64,000 bases of DNA from Prorocentrum cordatum (Eukaryota; Sar; Dinophyceae; Prorocentrales; Prorocentraceae), in assembly GCA_963575745.1 (NCBI GenBank), contig CAUYUJ010016488.1:1-64000 (forward strand), in the 5' to 3' direction. Below the pieces are notes generated by a model. It saw only the letters and a list, made by a program, of their open reading frames with translations. It did no database searches and was not told where the DNA came from. The position numbers and the translations under genes are program-made. Shown here piece by piece: positions 1 to 9,759 of the stretch (positions are counted from its first letter, which is position 1; each line of letters opens with the position of its first letter).

Positions 1-707
1 CGTGCCACTGCAGGCATCGCTGGGTAAGGAACGGCGGGTCTTTCCTGGCCACGGTGAGCCTCGGCTCCGCAGGGGTCCCCCGACCTGGACCTGAGCAGCG
101 GTCGAAAACCAGAGCCCCTCCCGAGCCTGGCTTGGTCCCCATGTCAGCGTCTTGGCTGCACTGTGGTCGGGCGTGTCCCCCTACAGGTGGATTTTGGGCG
201 AAAAATTAAAAGTACTCAACAAATGCCCCAGTGGGCCCGCACCAAAGGTCATCCCGGCGAAGTGTCACTCCTACGTGTAGTCGAGCGCTTCAACTGTAAT
301 TCTGCGCATGCACCGCCGATCCTGTCGAGGACCCTCCTGGGCCCAGGATCTGGGGCATACCGTGGGTTCGTGTCGTGTCACACCCGGGCGTGGGTGGTTC
401 CTGACACCGCGGGGATCGTTCAACCTTGACAGATTTGAGCAGGGACCGACCGTCCTGGCATTCCTATAGGCCTACCACGTAATGTTCTTAGACCCCCTAA
501 AATGTGTTAAGAACAAAAACGCTGCTCTTAGAACATGCGCCCGATGCGTTAAATCAAAAAGGTCTCGGCCAAAATATGTCCTAAGAACACACTCTGTGCA
601 GACCACAAGAGGCTCTCAGAACATGTTTTGGTAGGCCTGTTGGAAAGCCAGGACGCTTCGCCACTGCTCGAACGATCGGGCGTCCCCGAAACGTCAGCTC
701 GGTCAAC
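1..707. other. Non-coding stretch, no gene supported
   Basis: No reading frame here has recognisable protein character. A degenerate introner end (GGTCGGGCGTGTCCCCCTAC) begins near 164, in the same orientation as the introner ends at 4150 and 30300, without a visible partner. Positions 480-620 hold several copies of AAGAACA/TGTTCTTA-like words in both orientations. Confidence 0.4.
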
Positions 708-905
708 TCAGACCCCCGACGTCATGATTTTCATTACGCGACCCAGAGAGGTCCAGACCAAACGATACTCAGAGAGGTCCAGACCTATTCGCTGGGACTG
801 GTTTTTCATCCCGTGCCGTCTTTTGAAGCTCCCGAGGCCCGGCGAGGGCCCCTCGAGGCCGAAAATAGCGAAAACCTCCGTCTTGATTTTTTCAATGCGC
901 TGGAT
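708..905 (+). repeat. Dispersed ~170-bp repeat, copy 1
   Basis: This is one member of a family seen again at about 3110-3290, 26093-26262, 28255-28570, and inverted at 60033-60185 and 60529-60885. It starts with a CCCCCGACGTCATGATTTT-like word, passes through a GAGGCCCGGCGAGGGCCCC core and ends with a CCGTC-TTGATTTTTTCA word, so the two ends carry related direct motifs. No coding content is seen. Confidence 0.7.
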
Positions 906-942
906 CTCTGGGCAGCTCGGTCAACCTCGACCGGTTCTGGGT

Positions 943-1139
943 CTCGGGTCGGGCGAAAGGGGGGGATAGCAAAGGGGGGGTTTGAGAATCAGCTCACGTA
1001 GCTGATTTTCCCAGCGCCTCCCGGCGCTGGAGGCGACTATGTATCGAGGACTGGGCCCCTCGGTGAGGCCGAAACCAGCTGCATGCAGCAAATTTCGTAA
1101 CCCCCCCTTTCCCAATCCGCCCCTTTCGCCCGACCCGAG
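943..1139. mobile_element. Fold-back MITE-like element (197 bp)
   Basis: The ends are inverted copies of CTCGGGTCGGGCGAAAGGGG followed by similar G-rich sequence, giving arms of about 40 bp. The trinucleotide GGT flanks both sides and may be a 3-bp target duplication. The interior has no ORF. Family membership is unknown. Confidence 0.55.
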
Positions 1140-3109
1140 GGTCGCCGGCGGCATTCCCAATGGAGCGCCGGCGGCGGGGTCGCCGCCGGCCGTGGCCTCC
1201 CGGCGTGGGCCGCGCAGGCGCGTGCACCGCTCCGGGGCCCAGGCCTGGCCGGGTCAGGCTCGGTGCACGTGGCCAGTCGTAGGTCGGGTATGTCCTCCTA
1301 CAGTCGGGGAGACGTAAGACCCGGGTACGGGGGACTTGGAAATCCCCGACGAGGTCGTCAAAAAAATGACGAGGCCGAGCCTGCATTTTGACGAGGCCTC
1401 CCGCTGCAGACATCCCACAAAACTCCTCCTCGTCAAAATCCGAGTCGCGGTCGTCAAAAAACGATGGCGAACCCGAGTCCTGGCAAACCCGGGTCTTACG
1501 CTCCCCCGATACAGGCGGGTTTGGGATGCAAAGGTCTTCCTGGTTTTGGAGAAACAAGCACCAGAATCTTGGTTTTAGGTCGGGCACGTCCTCCTACAGG
1601 CGGGTTTTGCATGCAAAGTTCATCCTGGTTTAAGAAAAACACAAGTAAATAGGCACAATAGTAGAACAATCGTCCCCTGACTGTTTTGTTGACTATCGTT
1701 GCGTGTTCCTCCTGTGCAGTCGAACATGTGATTAAGAAATTGATCAATCAGGAGAGCTGGGCCAGCTTTTCAAAAGTTTCGTAAGGAAACGCTGGGCCAG
1801 CTTTCGGAGCCAGAAACGTGCACTATTCATTTCCAGGACCTAAGGCTACCAATCCCCTGCAGAAGCTGGGCCGGCGTTCCGGCGAGTTGGTCATGAAACG
1901 CTGGACCAGCTTTTCGGGGGGAGGTTTCTTAATCAAGCGCTCGACCGTAGAGTTGTGGATGCCACGACAATGGACACCCAAACAGTCCAATCATTGAGTT
2001 TCGAATGTGTTAAACAAGTCGGAAGCATGTTCTGAACATGTTTTAAACATTCTGTTCTACCTGTTTAAAACATGTTTTTAACACATGCTTGGACATCTTA
2101 AAATTATTCGGCAACACGTTCCCTCTTCATCGATCGTCCTCCACAACCGTACAGGGACAGACCCGACTCAAGGCCAGTCTTGTCTTCCCCGCGTCCGGGC
2201 ACCGAGGGCTCCGCGGCGCCGCGGGCGCCCTCCAGGAGGGCCGTACCTCCTGCCGCCGGCGCGCGCGCCAGCGGGGGGCGGCGGGACGGGGCGGGCCTTC
2301 CCTCGGGGATGGACAGAACCCCCTTTAGTGAGGCGTGGTTTGGTGAAGACGACGTCAGGCCCTAACCTGGAGGGCGCAGGCCTGGAAGACGACGGCCGCG
2401 GCGCCCTCTCGAGAACCGAAGACGGACAATCCACGAGTCGACGTGTCAGGGTGGGGGCCCTGCCCACACCCCCAACTCCCGGCGCCACAGACGGCCGACA
2501 GTCCAAGAGAACATCGCTCGAGGCCCTCCGTCGGCCCGAGCACGCGGAACATCCAAGGGTATAGTATTCGGCCTGACCTGAGGAACGAGAAATGAGGAAC
2601 GAAGCGCCTTTTTTTCCAGGTAAGTCTAGGAAGTCCGAAGGAGCACCAGGGGGCTCGCCGTTACAACGGTAGAGGAACGACCGAACCCCTTTAAACAAAT
2701 AAGTGCTCCTTATTCAAGCCGGACCCTGTACCCTCCCCAGGGTGCACAAGAACATCTAACCAACACGAGGAACATCAGGGCCTCCTCCCCGGACCGACCT
2801 CGATCTGATACCTCGGTCTGGCTCCATCATCGGGGATCTTCTGACCCAGGTCAACCCAGACCCAGATGGGTCAGGCCTTGCAGAAGCCTGCAAACTCCTG
2901 AAAGATCCGGCACCCAATCCGGGATCAACGCGAAGGATCCTGCAAGATCCTGCAAGGTCCTGCGCCCAAGCCCGGGTCAATGCGACCCTGGCCCTTCAAG
3001 ATCGGGCGCTCTGGCTGACCCCCGTTTGCATTGACCCCCGTCTCAAGCCTCCCACCATCAGGAGCTCTCGGGCCTTCTGGGAGGCCCCCCCCGGTGGCTT
3101 CCCAGACAT
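1140..3109. other. Non-coding, repeat-rich stretch
   Basis: No supported gene. Two isolated introner-type ends occur near 1278 and 1575 (GGTCGGG..GTCCTCCTACAG), both in plus orientation and without partners. Positions 2000-2095 contain nested TGTTTTAAACA/TTTAAAACA palindromic words. The rest is unplaced GC-rich sequence. Confidence 0.4.
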
Positions 3110-3290
3110 GCGACGTCCTGATATTTTCAGGACGGCGTCCCCAAAAGCCCGGACCCTTTCCCCAGTACCGGCTTTTCATCCTGAGTCGTGTTTTGACGCT
3201 CCCGAGGCCTGGCGAGGGCCCCCAGGGCCCGAACAATAGTGAAAAACCGCCCGTCCTGATTTTTCACGACGCGATCATGTCTGGGTTCGG
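3110..3290 (+). repeat. Dispersed ~170-bp repeat, copy 2 (uninterrupted)
   Basis: Same family as 708-905. This copy runs unbroken through the CTTTCCCCAG-ACCGGCTTTT segment at 3155-3175, the point where the copy at 28255-28570 carries a U6 snRNA insertion. It therefore serves as a paralogous empty site. Confidence 0.75.
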
Positions 3291-3595
3291 AGGAGGCAGC
3301 ACAAAACAGAGCTTCTCGGAAGGCCGGAGGGGCAGCCCGAGCCTTCCTCGGAAGGGCGCGCCCCCTCGCCCGTTCCTCTCCTGGGCGCGCGGGCGATCCT
3401 CGGTGCCACGACTCGCTCCTCTGCAGGGCCTCCTCCAGGAGGGCCGAGATCTCGGCCAGGCAGGGCTGGAAGGTATCCTCCTTTTGTTGTCGCTGCTGCT
3501 GTTGTTGTTGTTGCTGCTGCTGCTGTTGTTGTTGTTGTTGTTGTTGTTGTTGGTGTTGTTGTTGTTGTTTCCACTGTACTTGTAGATCGCATGCC
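3127..3595 (-). CDS. Possible glutamine-rich coding segment (partial)
   Basis: On the minus strand a frame stays open through a CAA/CAG run at about 3571-3483. It reads as a poly-glutamine stretch, preceded by LQVQWK and followed by a helix-like segment (QKEDTFQPCLAEISALLEEALQRS). It then runs into a dispersed repeat and stops at 3127. No in-frame ATG is visible. It lies just downstream of the channel's EF-hand exon, so it could be a further exon of that gene or an unrelated fragment. The repeat-encoded character keeps confidence low. Confidence 0.25.
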
Positions 3596-3720
3596 CGAGA
3601 GAAGTTCGAGCACCCCCCGAAAGCTACCGAAACGGTGTATGCCCGACGCGCTGGGGGCCTGTCTTTCAGGGCCCGACGCGTGAGAGCCCTCCAGTTTCGA
3701 TGCTCTCTTGGTGCGCGAAA

Positions 3721-4143
3721 TTACTTCAGGTGGTCAAGGCTAAAACAAGTTGGAGCGTCATAATTATCCTTCAGCTTCTGCAGGCAATCGGACTGGAACT
3801 TCACCAGGTCGTTCAGTCGCGACTCCAAGGTGTCCTCCTGTTCGAGCACCTTTTCCTCTATCTTCGTCAGCTTCTGCTTGATGAACTGAATGACCGTCTT
3901 TGAATCTGTGTTCTTCATCCTGTACATCCACTCCACGAACTCAGTCGTGCTGATATCGCCAGACCCATCGTGGTCGAGCATGACGAACATTTCCTCCAGA
4001 TCACGGGTATCGATGTCGAGCACGCGGAGCAAATGGCTGAACTGCTGGTGCCTCCTGGCCCCCTCTTTCAACTCCTCGAAATCCAGAGAGCCGTTGCCAT
4101 CTGTGTCGATTTTGTTGAAGATGTTGCTCAACACCTTCTTCTC
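3721..4143 (-). CDS. Voltage-gated cation channel, exon d (EF-hand pair, C-terminus)
   Basis: This is the last visible exon of the minus-strand channel gene, ending at a TAA. It encodes two canonical 12-residue EF-hand loops, DTDGNGSLDFEE and DHDGSGDISTTE, followed by a charged coiled-coil-like tail (KQKLTKIEEKVLEQEDTLES). Such a calcium-binding module after S6 is typical of single-domain 6-TM channels of protists and suggests Ca2+ feedback on gating. It follows exon c in frame once the introner 4150-6432 plus one copy of its 8-bp duplication is removed, giving ...WDEQQ-EKKVLSNIF. A small alternative 3' extension (see 3127-3595) cannot be excluded. Confidence 0.85.
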   Translation of the reverse strand, partial: EKKVLSNIFNKIDTDGNGSLDFEELKEGARRHQQFSHLLRVLDIDTRDLEEMFVMLDHDGSGDISTTEFVEWMYRMKNTDSKTVIQFIKQKLTKIEEKVLEQEDTLESRLNDLVKFQSDCLQKLKDNYDAPTCFSLDHLK

Positions 4144-4149
4144 CTGCTG
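4142..4149. repeat. Target-site duplication of introner (one copy)
   Basis: On the minus strand this reads CAGCAGGA, identical to 6433-6440. The two copies directly flank the element 4150-6432 and coincide with the exon/intron junctions of the channel gene. Confidence 0.85.
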
Positions 4150-6432
4150 TTAGGTCGGGCGTGTCCCCCTACAGGGAGATTTTGGACGAACAATGAGAAA
4201 TACAAAAAAAACTCCCAACATGCCCCAAAATAGTCAAACAATAGTCCCCTGACTAATTCCCAACCCTCCTGCGTTGGGTTCTCGTTTTAGATAAAGCACT
4301 GCTCGCGCGTCTCCTTTCCACCGCGTCTCCTTCCCACCGTCTCCTTCCCACCCCCTCCCGTCCCTCTCTTCCCCCCTGCATTTGACCTCGCCATCCTGCC
4401 TTTGGGGGGCTGCGATCTGTGAAACTGTCGCCACTTTCCAGGCCTGCTGGGGGGCCCAGCACAGTGGGTACACACGGCAGATTCAAATTAGACCTCGCCA
4501 TCCCTGGGGGGCTGCGATCTGTGAAACTGTCGCCAGTTTCGAGGCCTGCTGGGGGCCCAGCACAGTGGGTACACACCGCAGATTCTAATTCGACCTCGCC
4601 ATCCTGCCTTTGGGGGGCTGCGATCTGTGAAAGTGTCGCCACTTTCGAAGCCTGCTGGGGGGCCCAACACAGTGGGTACACACCGCAGATTCAAATTAGA
4701 CCTCGCCATCCCTGGGGGGCTGCGATCTGTGAAACTGTCGCCACTCTCGAGGCCTGTCGGGGGGCCCAACACAGTGGGTACACACCGCAGATTCAAATTA
4801 CACCTCGCCGTTCCTGGCGGGCTGTGATCTGTGAAACCGTCGCCACTTTCGAGGCCTGCTGGGGGGCCCAGCACAGTGGGTACACACACTGCAGATTCAA
4901 ACTAGACCTCGCCATCCCTGGGGGGCTGCGATCTGTGAAACTGTCGCAACTTTCGAGGGCTGCTGAAGGGCCCAACACAGTGGGTACACACCGCAGACTC
5001 AAATTAGACCTCGCCATCCCTGGGAGGCTGCGATCTGTGAAGCTGTCGCCACTTTCGAGGCCTGTCGGGGGGCTCAACACAGTGGGTACACACCGCACAT
5101 TCAAATTAAACCTCGCCATCCTTGGGGGGCTGCGATCTGTGAAACTGTCGCCAATTTCGAGGCCTGCTGGGGGGCCCAGCACAGTGGGTACACACGGCAG
5201 ATTCAAATTAGACCTCGCCATCCCTGGGGGGCTGCGATCAGTGAAACTGTCGCCACTTTCGAAGCCTGCTGGGGGCCCAGCACAATGGGTACACACGGCA
5301 GATTCAAAGTAGATCTCGCCATCCCTGGGGGGCTGCGATCAGTGAAACTGTCGCCACTTTCGAGGCCTGCTGGGGGGCCCAGCACAATGGGTACACACCG
5401 CAGATTCAAATTAGATCTCGCCATCCCTGGGGGGGCTGCGATCTGGGAAACTGTCGCCACTTTCGAAGCCTGCTGGGGGGCCCAGCACAGTGGGTACCCA
5501 CCGCAGATTCAAATTAGACCTCGCCATCCCTGGGGGGCTGCGATCTGTGAAACTGTCGCCACTTTCGAGGGCTGCTGAAGGGCCCAACACAGTGGGTACC
5601 CACCGCAGACTCAAATTAGACCTCGCCATCCATGGGGGGCCGCGATCCGTGAAACTGTCGCGACTTTCGAAGCCTTCTGAGGGGCCCAGCACAGTGGGTA
5701 CCCACCGCAGACTCAAATTAGACGCCGCTTTCCTGGGGTAGACCTCGCGTACCTGGGGGGCTGCGATATGTTGAACTGTTGGCCACTTTCGAGGCCTGTG
5801 GGGGGGGGCCAAGCACAGTGGGTTACCCAACCGCCGATTCAAATTAGACCTCGCCATCCTGGTGGGCTTTGCGATCTGCGAAAAAAAAACTGTCGCAACT
5901 TCGAAGGATGCTGGGGGGCCCTGCACAGTTGGGTGTATTCGAGGGGCTGAGGGGCCCAGCACAGTGGTACCCACGCAAGACATCAAATTAGACCTTCGCA
6001 TCCCGGGGGGCGAGGGCTGCGATCTGTGAAACTGTCGCCACTTTCGAGGGCTGCTGAGGGGCACAGCACAGTGGGTACCCACCGCAGACTCAAATTAGAC
6101 GCCGCTTTCGTCCTTGTTCTCCTCCTGCAGTCACCTTCACTCTGCTGTTGCCGTGCTGATGTTTCGGCTTCCCGCACGTTTTTCTTCTGCTCTGCGTTCC
6201 CGACTCCCCATGTCCTCTTCGAGCCTGTAGCTGTCGCCCCTCGTTCTTGTATGATTCTCCTGCGCATCATGCCATAGGCGCGTGCCCGAAGTACCTTACA
6301 CATCAAGTCGATTGTCCATGCAAGTTTCGGCCAACTTCTCGTTTCCATTGATACAAATGGGTTGGGTACGTCACAGGGTATTTTTTGACTATTTTTGAAT
6401 CCTCCCCCTGTAGAGGGACAGGCCCAACTTAA
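4150..6432 (-). mobile_element. Introner forming a channel intron (TIRs, 8-bp TSD)
   Basis: The ends are inverted repeats: TTAGGTCGGGCGTGTCCCCC at 4150 on the plus strand and TTAAGTTGGGCCTGTCCCTC at 6432 on the minus strand, each followed by CTACAGGG. Perfect 8-bp CAGCAGGA duplications flank it. Removing the element plus one duplication restores an open channel reading frame. The spliced intron would begin GA (a non-GT donor) and end CAG if cut after CAGCAG. Dinoflagellates are known for GC and GA donors. The same end sequence recurs at 164, 1278, 1575 and 30300-31021. The interior is mostly a tandem repeat, so the 2.28-kb length is secondary growth. Confidence 0.85.
4385..6110. repeat. ~104-bp tandem repeat inside the introner
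   Basis: About 16-17 head-to-tail copies carry the phrase GATCTGTGAAACTGTCGCC, then TTTCGAGGCCTGCTGGGGGG, then CAGCACAGTGGGTACACACC. Units are close to identical in the first two thirds and decay after about 5700. All frames stay open for long distances because the repeat lacks stops, so the resulting ORFs are not genes. Confidence 0.9.
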
Positions 6433-6434
6433 TC

Positions 6435-6635
6435 CTGCTGCTCGTCCCACTCCATCTCGCGGGCCCTCGTGAACACGTCCTTGGCGCGCGCTTCCGCGAA
6501 GGCGTCAACGACCACGGCCACGATCACGTTGAGGACACCGAACACGAGGGTCAGCAAGGCCCCAGTGAAGATGAAGAGGGACCACGGGTGGGCCTCGATG
6601 ACTGGGATCGCCATCAAGCCCCAGCTGTCGCCTGC
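6435..6635 (-). CDS. Voltage-gated cation channel, exon c (selectivity filter and S6)
   Basis: The exon opens with the second half of the pore loop, AGDSWG, completing the TIV-AGDSWG selectivity filter begun in exon b. It continues with the hydrophobic S6 helix (WSLFIFTGALLTLVFGVLNVIVAVVVDAF) and the acidic post-S6 linker ending EMEWDEQQ. The 3' boundary is the TSD of the introner. The 5' boundary lies in a GGCAG repeated at both intron ends, so the exact junction is ambiguous by up to 5 nt. A strict GT-AG cut duplicates one alanine, while sliding across GGCAG gives a single one, which better fits pore-loop spacing. Confidence 0.85.
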
Positions 6636-6830
6636 CTAGAAAAAACAACTGCGTAATCAGAAACGTTTGCGCTCACCGCGGGTTTCTTGGATCCGCGCTG
6701 TGTCCCCCTCCCTGGCGCGCGGAGCGCGCCAGGGGCGGCGTCGGAGCGGCGCCGGGAAGGCCCTGCGCGGATCGAAGAAATCCGCGCGGAGTTACAAAAG
6801 TTGATGTTTATGCGTTTTTTCTTCTTCGAC
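6636..6830 (-). other. Channel intron (195 bp) with hairpin element
   Basis: On the minus strand it begins GTCGAAG after GTGGCA and ends with a pyrimidine-rich TTTTTTCTAG. Its centre (about 6687-6795) is a fold-back unit with inverted CCGCG-GGATTTCTT-GATCCGCGC arms, the same family as 34074-34208. The pentamer GGCAG occurs at both splice junctions. Confidence 0.7.
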
Positions 6831-7217
6831 TGCCACAATCGTCTGAAAGAAGGTGATGTTGGCGTGGAACACCGTGGAGAAAGCCCGGCTGCACCTCTCG
6901 CAATCGGACCACTGGCCCCGCGACGACAGCTCGAGGACCTTAGGGTGGACGAGCTCCACCGCCACGATCGACCACATCGTCATGACCACCCCGAGTACCA
7001 AGAATGACCAGAACAGGGTCTTCATGCAACTGCTGATCATGTACATCAGCTTCCTCAGCTCGACAAAGAACGGCACGTGGTAGACCATCCGCATCAGCTT
7101 CGTCATCCTCGCCAGTCTGAGAAGCCTCACCTTCGACAGAAGACCCGAGTCGACACCCGAGTGAACGAGCACGTACTCGGCCACCCCAGTGCAGACAACG
7201 ATGATCCGCCAGCCTGG
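6831..7217 (-). CDS. Voltage-gated cation channel, exon b (S3-S5 and pore loop)
   Basis: The 129 codons start PGW and cover S3 (IIVVCTGVAEYVLV), the voltage sensor S4 with basic residues at every third position (KVRLLRLARMTKLMR), the S4-S5 linker, S5 (KTLFWSFLVLGVVMTMWSIVAVEL) and the pore helix ending FQTIVA. The exon start is set by the acceptor CGCCGCAG at 7218. Joined to exon a at AAT the phase is 0. It sits between the 195-bp intron and a 19-kb intron. The family is the single-domain 6-TM Nav/Cav-like channels of protists. Ion selectivity cannot be assigned from the filter alone. Confidence 0.85.
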
Positions 7218-7360
7218 CTGCGGCGCGCAGCTTAGACTGCCGAGGAGGTGCTGCTGGGGTTCCTTCATGCCAAGAAGCGCCTCCCCTCTCCGACATCAGC
7301 CCGCTGGGATCACCTTCCCCCCCTTGGGTCCCTGCTCAGGCCGTGCTTTGGGCGCTGGGC

Positions 7361-7504
7361 CAGGGCTGGACCTAAACGCTGTTTTGCTGGATTTCGGCTT
7401 TGTTTTGTTTTTTGTTTTTGGCAGGGAGGTACCGGAAACCAGGTAGGGCAAAACGAACAACAAGACGAAACCAAAACGAAAAACAACGTTTAGTTCCAGC
7501 CCTG
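7361..7504. mobile_element. hAT-type MITE, copy 1 (144 bp, 8-bp TSD)
   Basis: The termini are inverted CAGGGCTGGA-CTAAACG. The perfect 8-bp duplication CGCTGGGC lies at 7353-7360 and 7505-7512. CAGGG ends with 8-bp duplications are typical of hAT elements. Two relatives are at 31186-31332 and 60895-61034. It is non-coding. Confidence 0.85.
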
Positions 7505-7970
7505 CGCTGGGCTCTGCTTGGCTGCTCCATGGGCCCAGACTGGACGCCCCGAGTGGCCCGCGAACATCTCGGCGAGCCCCGACGTGCCGAAGATGGCTCC
7601 GAGGGCCCCGAGAGTGCTCCAAGGTGGCCCCAAGAGACCACCGGCAGGTTGCACGATTGCTCCGTGAAGAGCTTTCGAGAGGCAATCCCGTGCATTCGCT
7701 ATATGCGTTTTCTCTTGATCTTTCGGCGTCAATTTGCTCCAAGATGGGCTCCTAAGGCCACAGAGAGAACCCCAAATACCCCCAAGAGGCCTCGACACGG
7801 CCCAAGGGGTGCCCAAACGTGCATCACTGCGGCCGAAGGAGTCCCCCAGCCGGCCTCCAAGACAACCCATGGCAGCTCCAAGATTGCCCCAACGAACTCC
7901 AGACGGGCCCCACGGCCTTCCAACCCGCCCATACCCTCCCAAGGGACTCCCCCGAGACGGTGTCTCAGGG
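7505..7970. repeat. Irregular GGCCCCAAGA-type degenerate repeat
   Basis: The stretch is built from imperfect words such as CCCAAGAGGCC, GATGGCTCC and CCAAGGTGGCCCC. A similar stretch lies at 57540-58060. It has no clear period and no gene. Confidence 0.45.
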
Positions 7971-8308
7971 TATACCCCTGAGAACGAACGACCACCGGTG
8001 CGGACAGCAGTCCGGGCCTACTGGAGACCAGGTGAACGAGGCCGTGGCCTCTGAAGTACTATTGTGTATGGAAGTGCGCGCATGCGAGACATAAAAGGTT
8101 CTGTGAACCGGAAGGGGAGGGGAGGAGGGGGAGGAATCCTTGTAGTCGATGTCGCGGTGTGTTGGTGCCGCGTCGTTGGGTGGAGTCTGTGTTGGTCGTC
8201 TGTGCTGGGCTTGGTGTTGATGCCGGCGCAAGGCGGCGGTAGTCGGTGGTGGCGGTGCTTGGTTGTGGGTGGTCGGTGCTTGTGGTCGCGTGGTCAGCCG
8301 TCAATTCT

Positions 8309-8468
8309 GAAGGGGCCCTGGGACACACAAATAAATACACACACATAAAATAATTCCCCATATTTTTCATATTTTTGGGGTTTTTGTCTTCCCCCCCACT
8401 TCCCATATTTTTGCATATTTTCCTGGGAGTCGACGATTAATTGTGTCTGTGTGTTTCTTTCCCTCCTG
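8309..8468 (+). repeat. Dispersed AT-rich ~160-bp repeat, copy 1
   Basis: It begins GGGACACACAAATAAATAC, contains CATATTTT words and GTCGACGATTAATTGTGTC, and ends in GTGTGTTTCTTTCCCTCCTG. Two further copies are at 31374-31533 and 31934-32090. The ends are weakly inverted (ACACACAAATAA against AACACACAGACA), so a MITE origin is possible. Confidence 0.7.
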
Positions 8469-9146
8469 AAATTCTGCATGCTACTAAGAGGTCTCCCAGA
8501 CGGCCCCGAGAAGGCCTCCGACAAGATCCTGGCGCGGCCCCACCTGTTCGGTCGGCCCCACGCGCGCCGAGGCTGTGCACCCCCGTACGCTCACCGATTG
8601 TACATAATGTGTGTGCACGTCGTTCATTTCTAATCGTGCTCATTTCGAAGTGTGCTCGTTTCTAATTGTTCCTGGCCCCCTAGTGGCCAGGAAGCGGCCC
8701 AGGATAGAACATTTAGAAATGAAAGGGTCCTGGCGCCCTAAAAAATGAAAGAACTTTGGAAAACTTAGAAAGGAACACTGTGTACTTGTTTTCGCCCTGG
8801 GGGCCTGCAATCACCCCGCTCTGCTGTCTCCAATGGAACCACGCGGCGGTTTCTGGAAACCCAGACTCCCGTCAAGCTTTGACATCTCGTGGAGGGCAAT
8901 TGTTTTCTGAGGGGCAGCGATTGGGGGGGGCTGGCATAGGGGGGACGCATCGACCTGGAGTCGGCGATAAATCACCGATTGATCGGCGACAGGCCCCCGA
9001 CAGCGAAACCGCACCCTCCTGGGCGGACTGGGGCTATCGGGCCCCTATCGGCGATCAATGGGCGATTGGGGGTCGATGACCCCCCCCCATGCCTATCCCC
9101 CATCGTTGCCCCCGATCTTTTTCCGCCGGCTTGTGCCGCCGAAGCC
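8469..9146. other. Non-coding, no gene seen
   Basis: No supported coding region, RNA or well-defined repeat was found between the AT-rich repeat and the left end of the 16.8-kb element. Confidence 0.35.
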
Positions 9147-9182
9147 GCTTCGAGAATGGTGGTTCTTATGCTAGTTGCACCA
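9147..9182 (+). repeat. Left terminal inverted repeat of the 16.8-kb element
   Basis: GCTTCGAGAATGGTGG, then TTCTTATGCTAGTTGCACC. It matches the reverse complement of 25923-25957 with about three mismatches. Confidence 0.85.
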
Positions 9183-9422
9183 TAGGTACAGCTAGGTATA
9201 AGATACTTATAGCAAGGGATAAGTACCTAAGTATTTCTAACTATTTCTATGTGCCCTTAAGTATTTGTCTTGTCGCATAACTATACTTAGGTTAGTTATA
9301 AGTATTTCGCTGATTATTAATGACGCTGGAAGATACTTACAACTACCGCTAAGTTACTTACCCGTGCTGAGATGCAGTAGGTATAAGTAACATATATGTT
9401 ACTTATAAGTAACTTATAACTT
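9183..9422. repeat. Left AT-rich subterminal repeat block
   Basis: Dense words AAGTACTTA, AAGTATC, AAGTAACTTATAA and their complements occupy about 240 bp directly inside the left TIR. The same words fill 25788-25921 at the other end. Subterminal repeats of this kind are usual transposase-binding sites in CACTA-group elements; binding here is inference. Confidence 0.75.
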
Positions 9423-9759
9423 CCTTCCATCCCTCCTTCGCTTCTCTTCCCCTCCCGCCGCGCGCCCGCCCGCCGCGCCGCAGGGGCGTCGCGGCCCGCG
9501 GCCCCCACGCAGAGGAGGACGAGGAGGAGGGCGAGGAGGAGGACGAGGAGGAGGAGGAGGAGGGGGAGGAGGGATGAGGAGGAGGAGGTGGATGTAGTTT
9601 TCAGGAACGATTTTCGGATTTGGGGAAATCTTTTTTGGATTTGGTGAGGTTTTCTGGATTGGAGAGGTTATCTGGATTTGAAGAGGTTTTTCAGGATTTG
9701 GGATTTGCCCATCGACCTGGAGATCGTCGCGGCGCCGCCTGGTGGGTGCTCGCCGCGGT
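9423..9759. other. GAG-rich low-complexity and AT-tinged spacer
   Basis: GAGGAGGA runs (9510-9590) follow a short CCCGCCGCGCGC segment. A GGATTTGG-like word repeats several times at 9610-9705. No gene is supported. Confidence 0.4.

Noticed and set aside
4385-6110. Repetitive 297-aa and similar frames (CVPTVLGPPAGLESGDSFTD-like)
   Set aside because: All frames of a stop-free 104-bp tandem repeat inside an intron. No independent evidence of coding.
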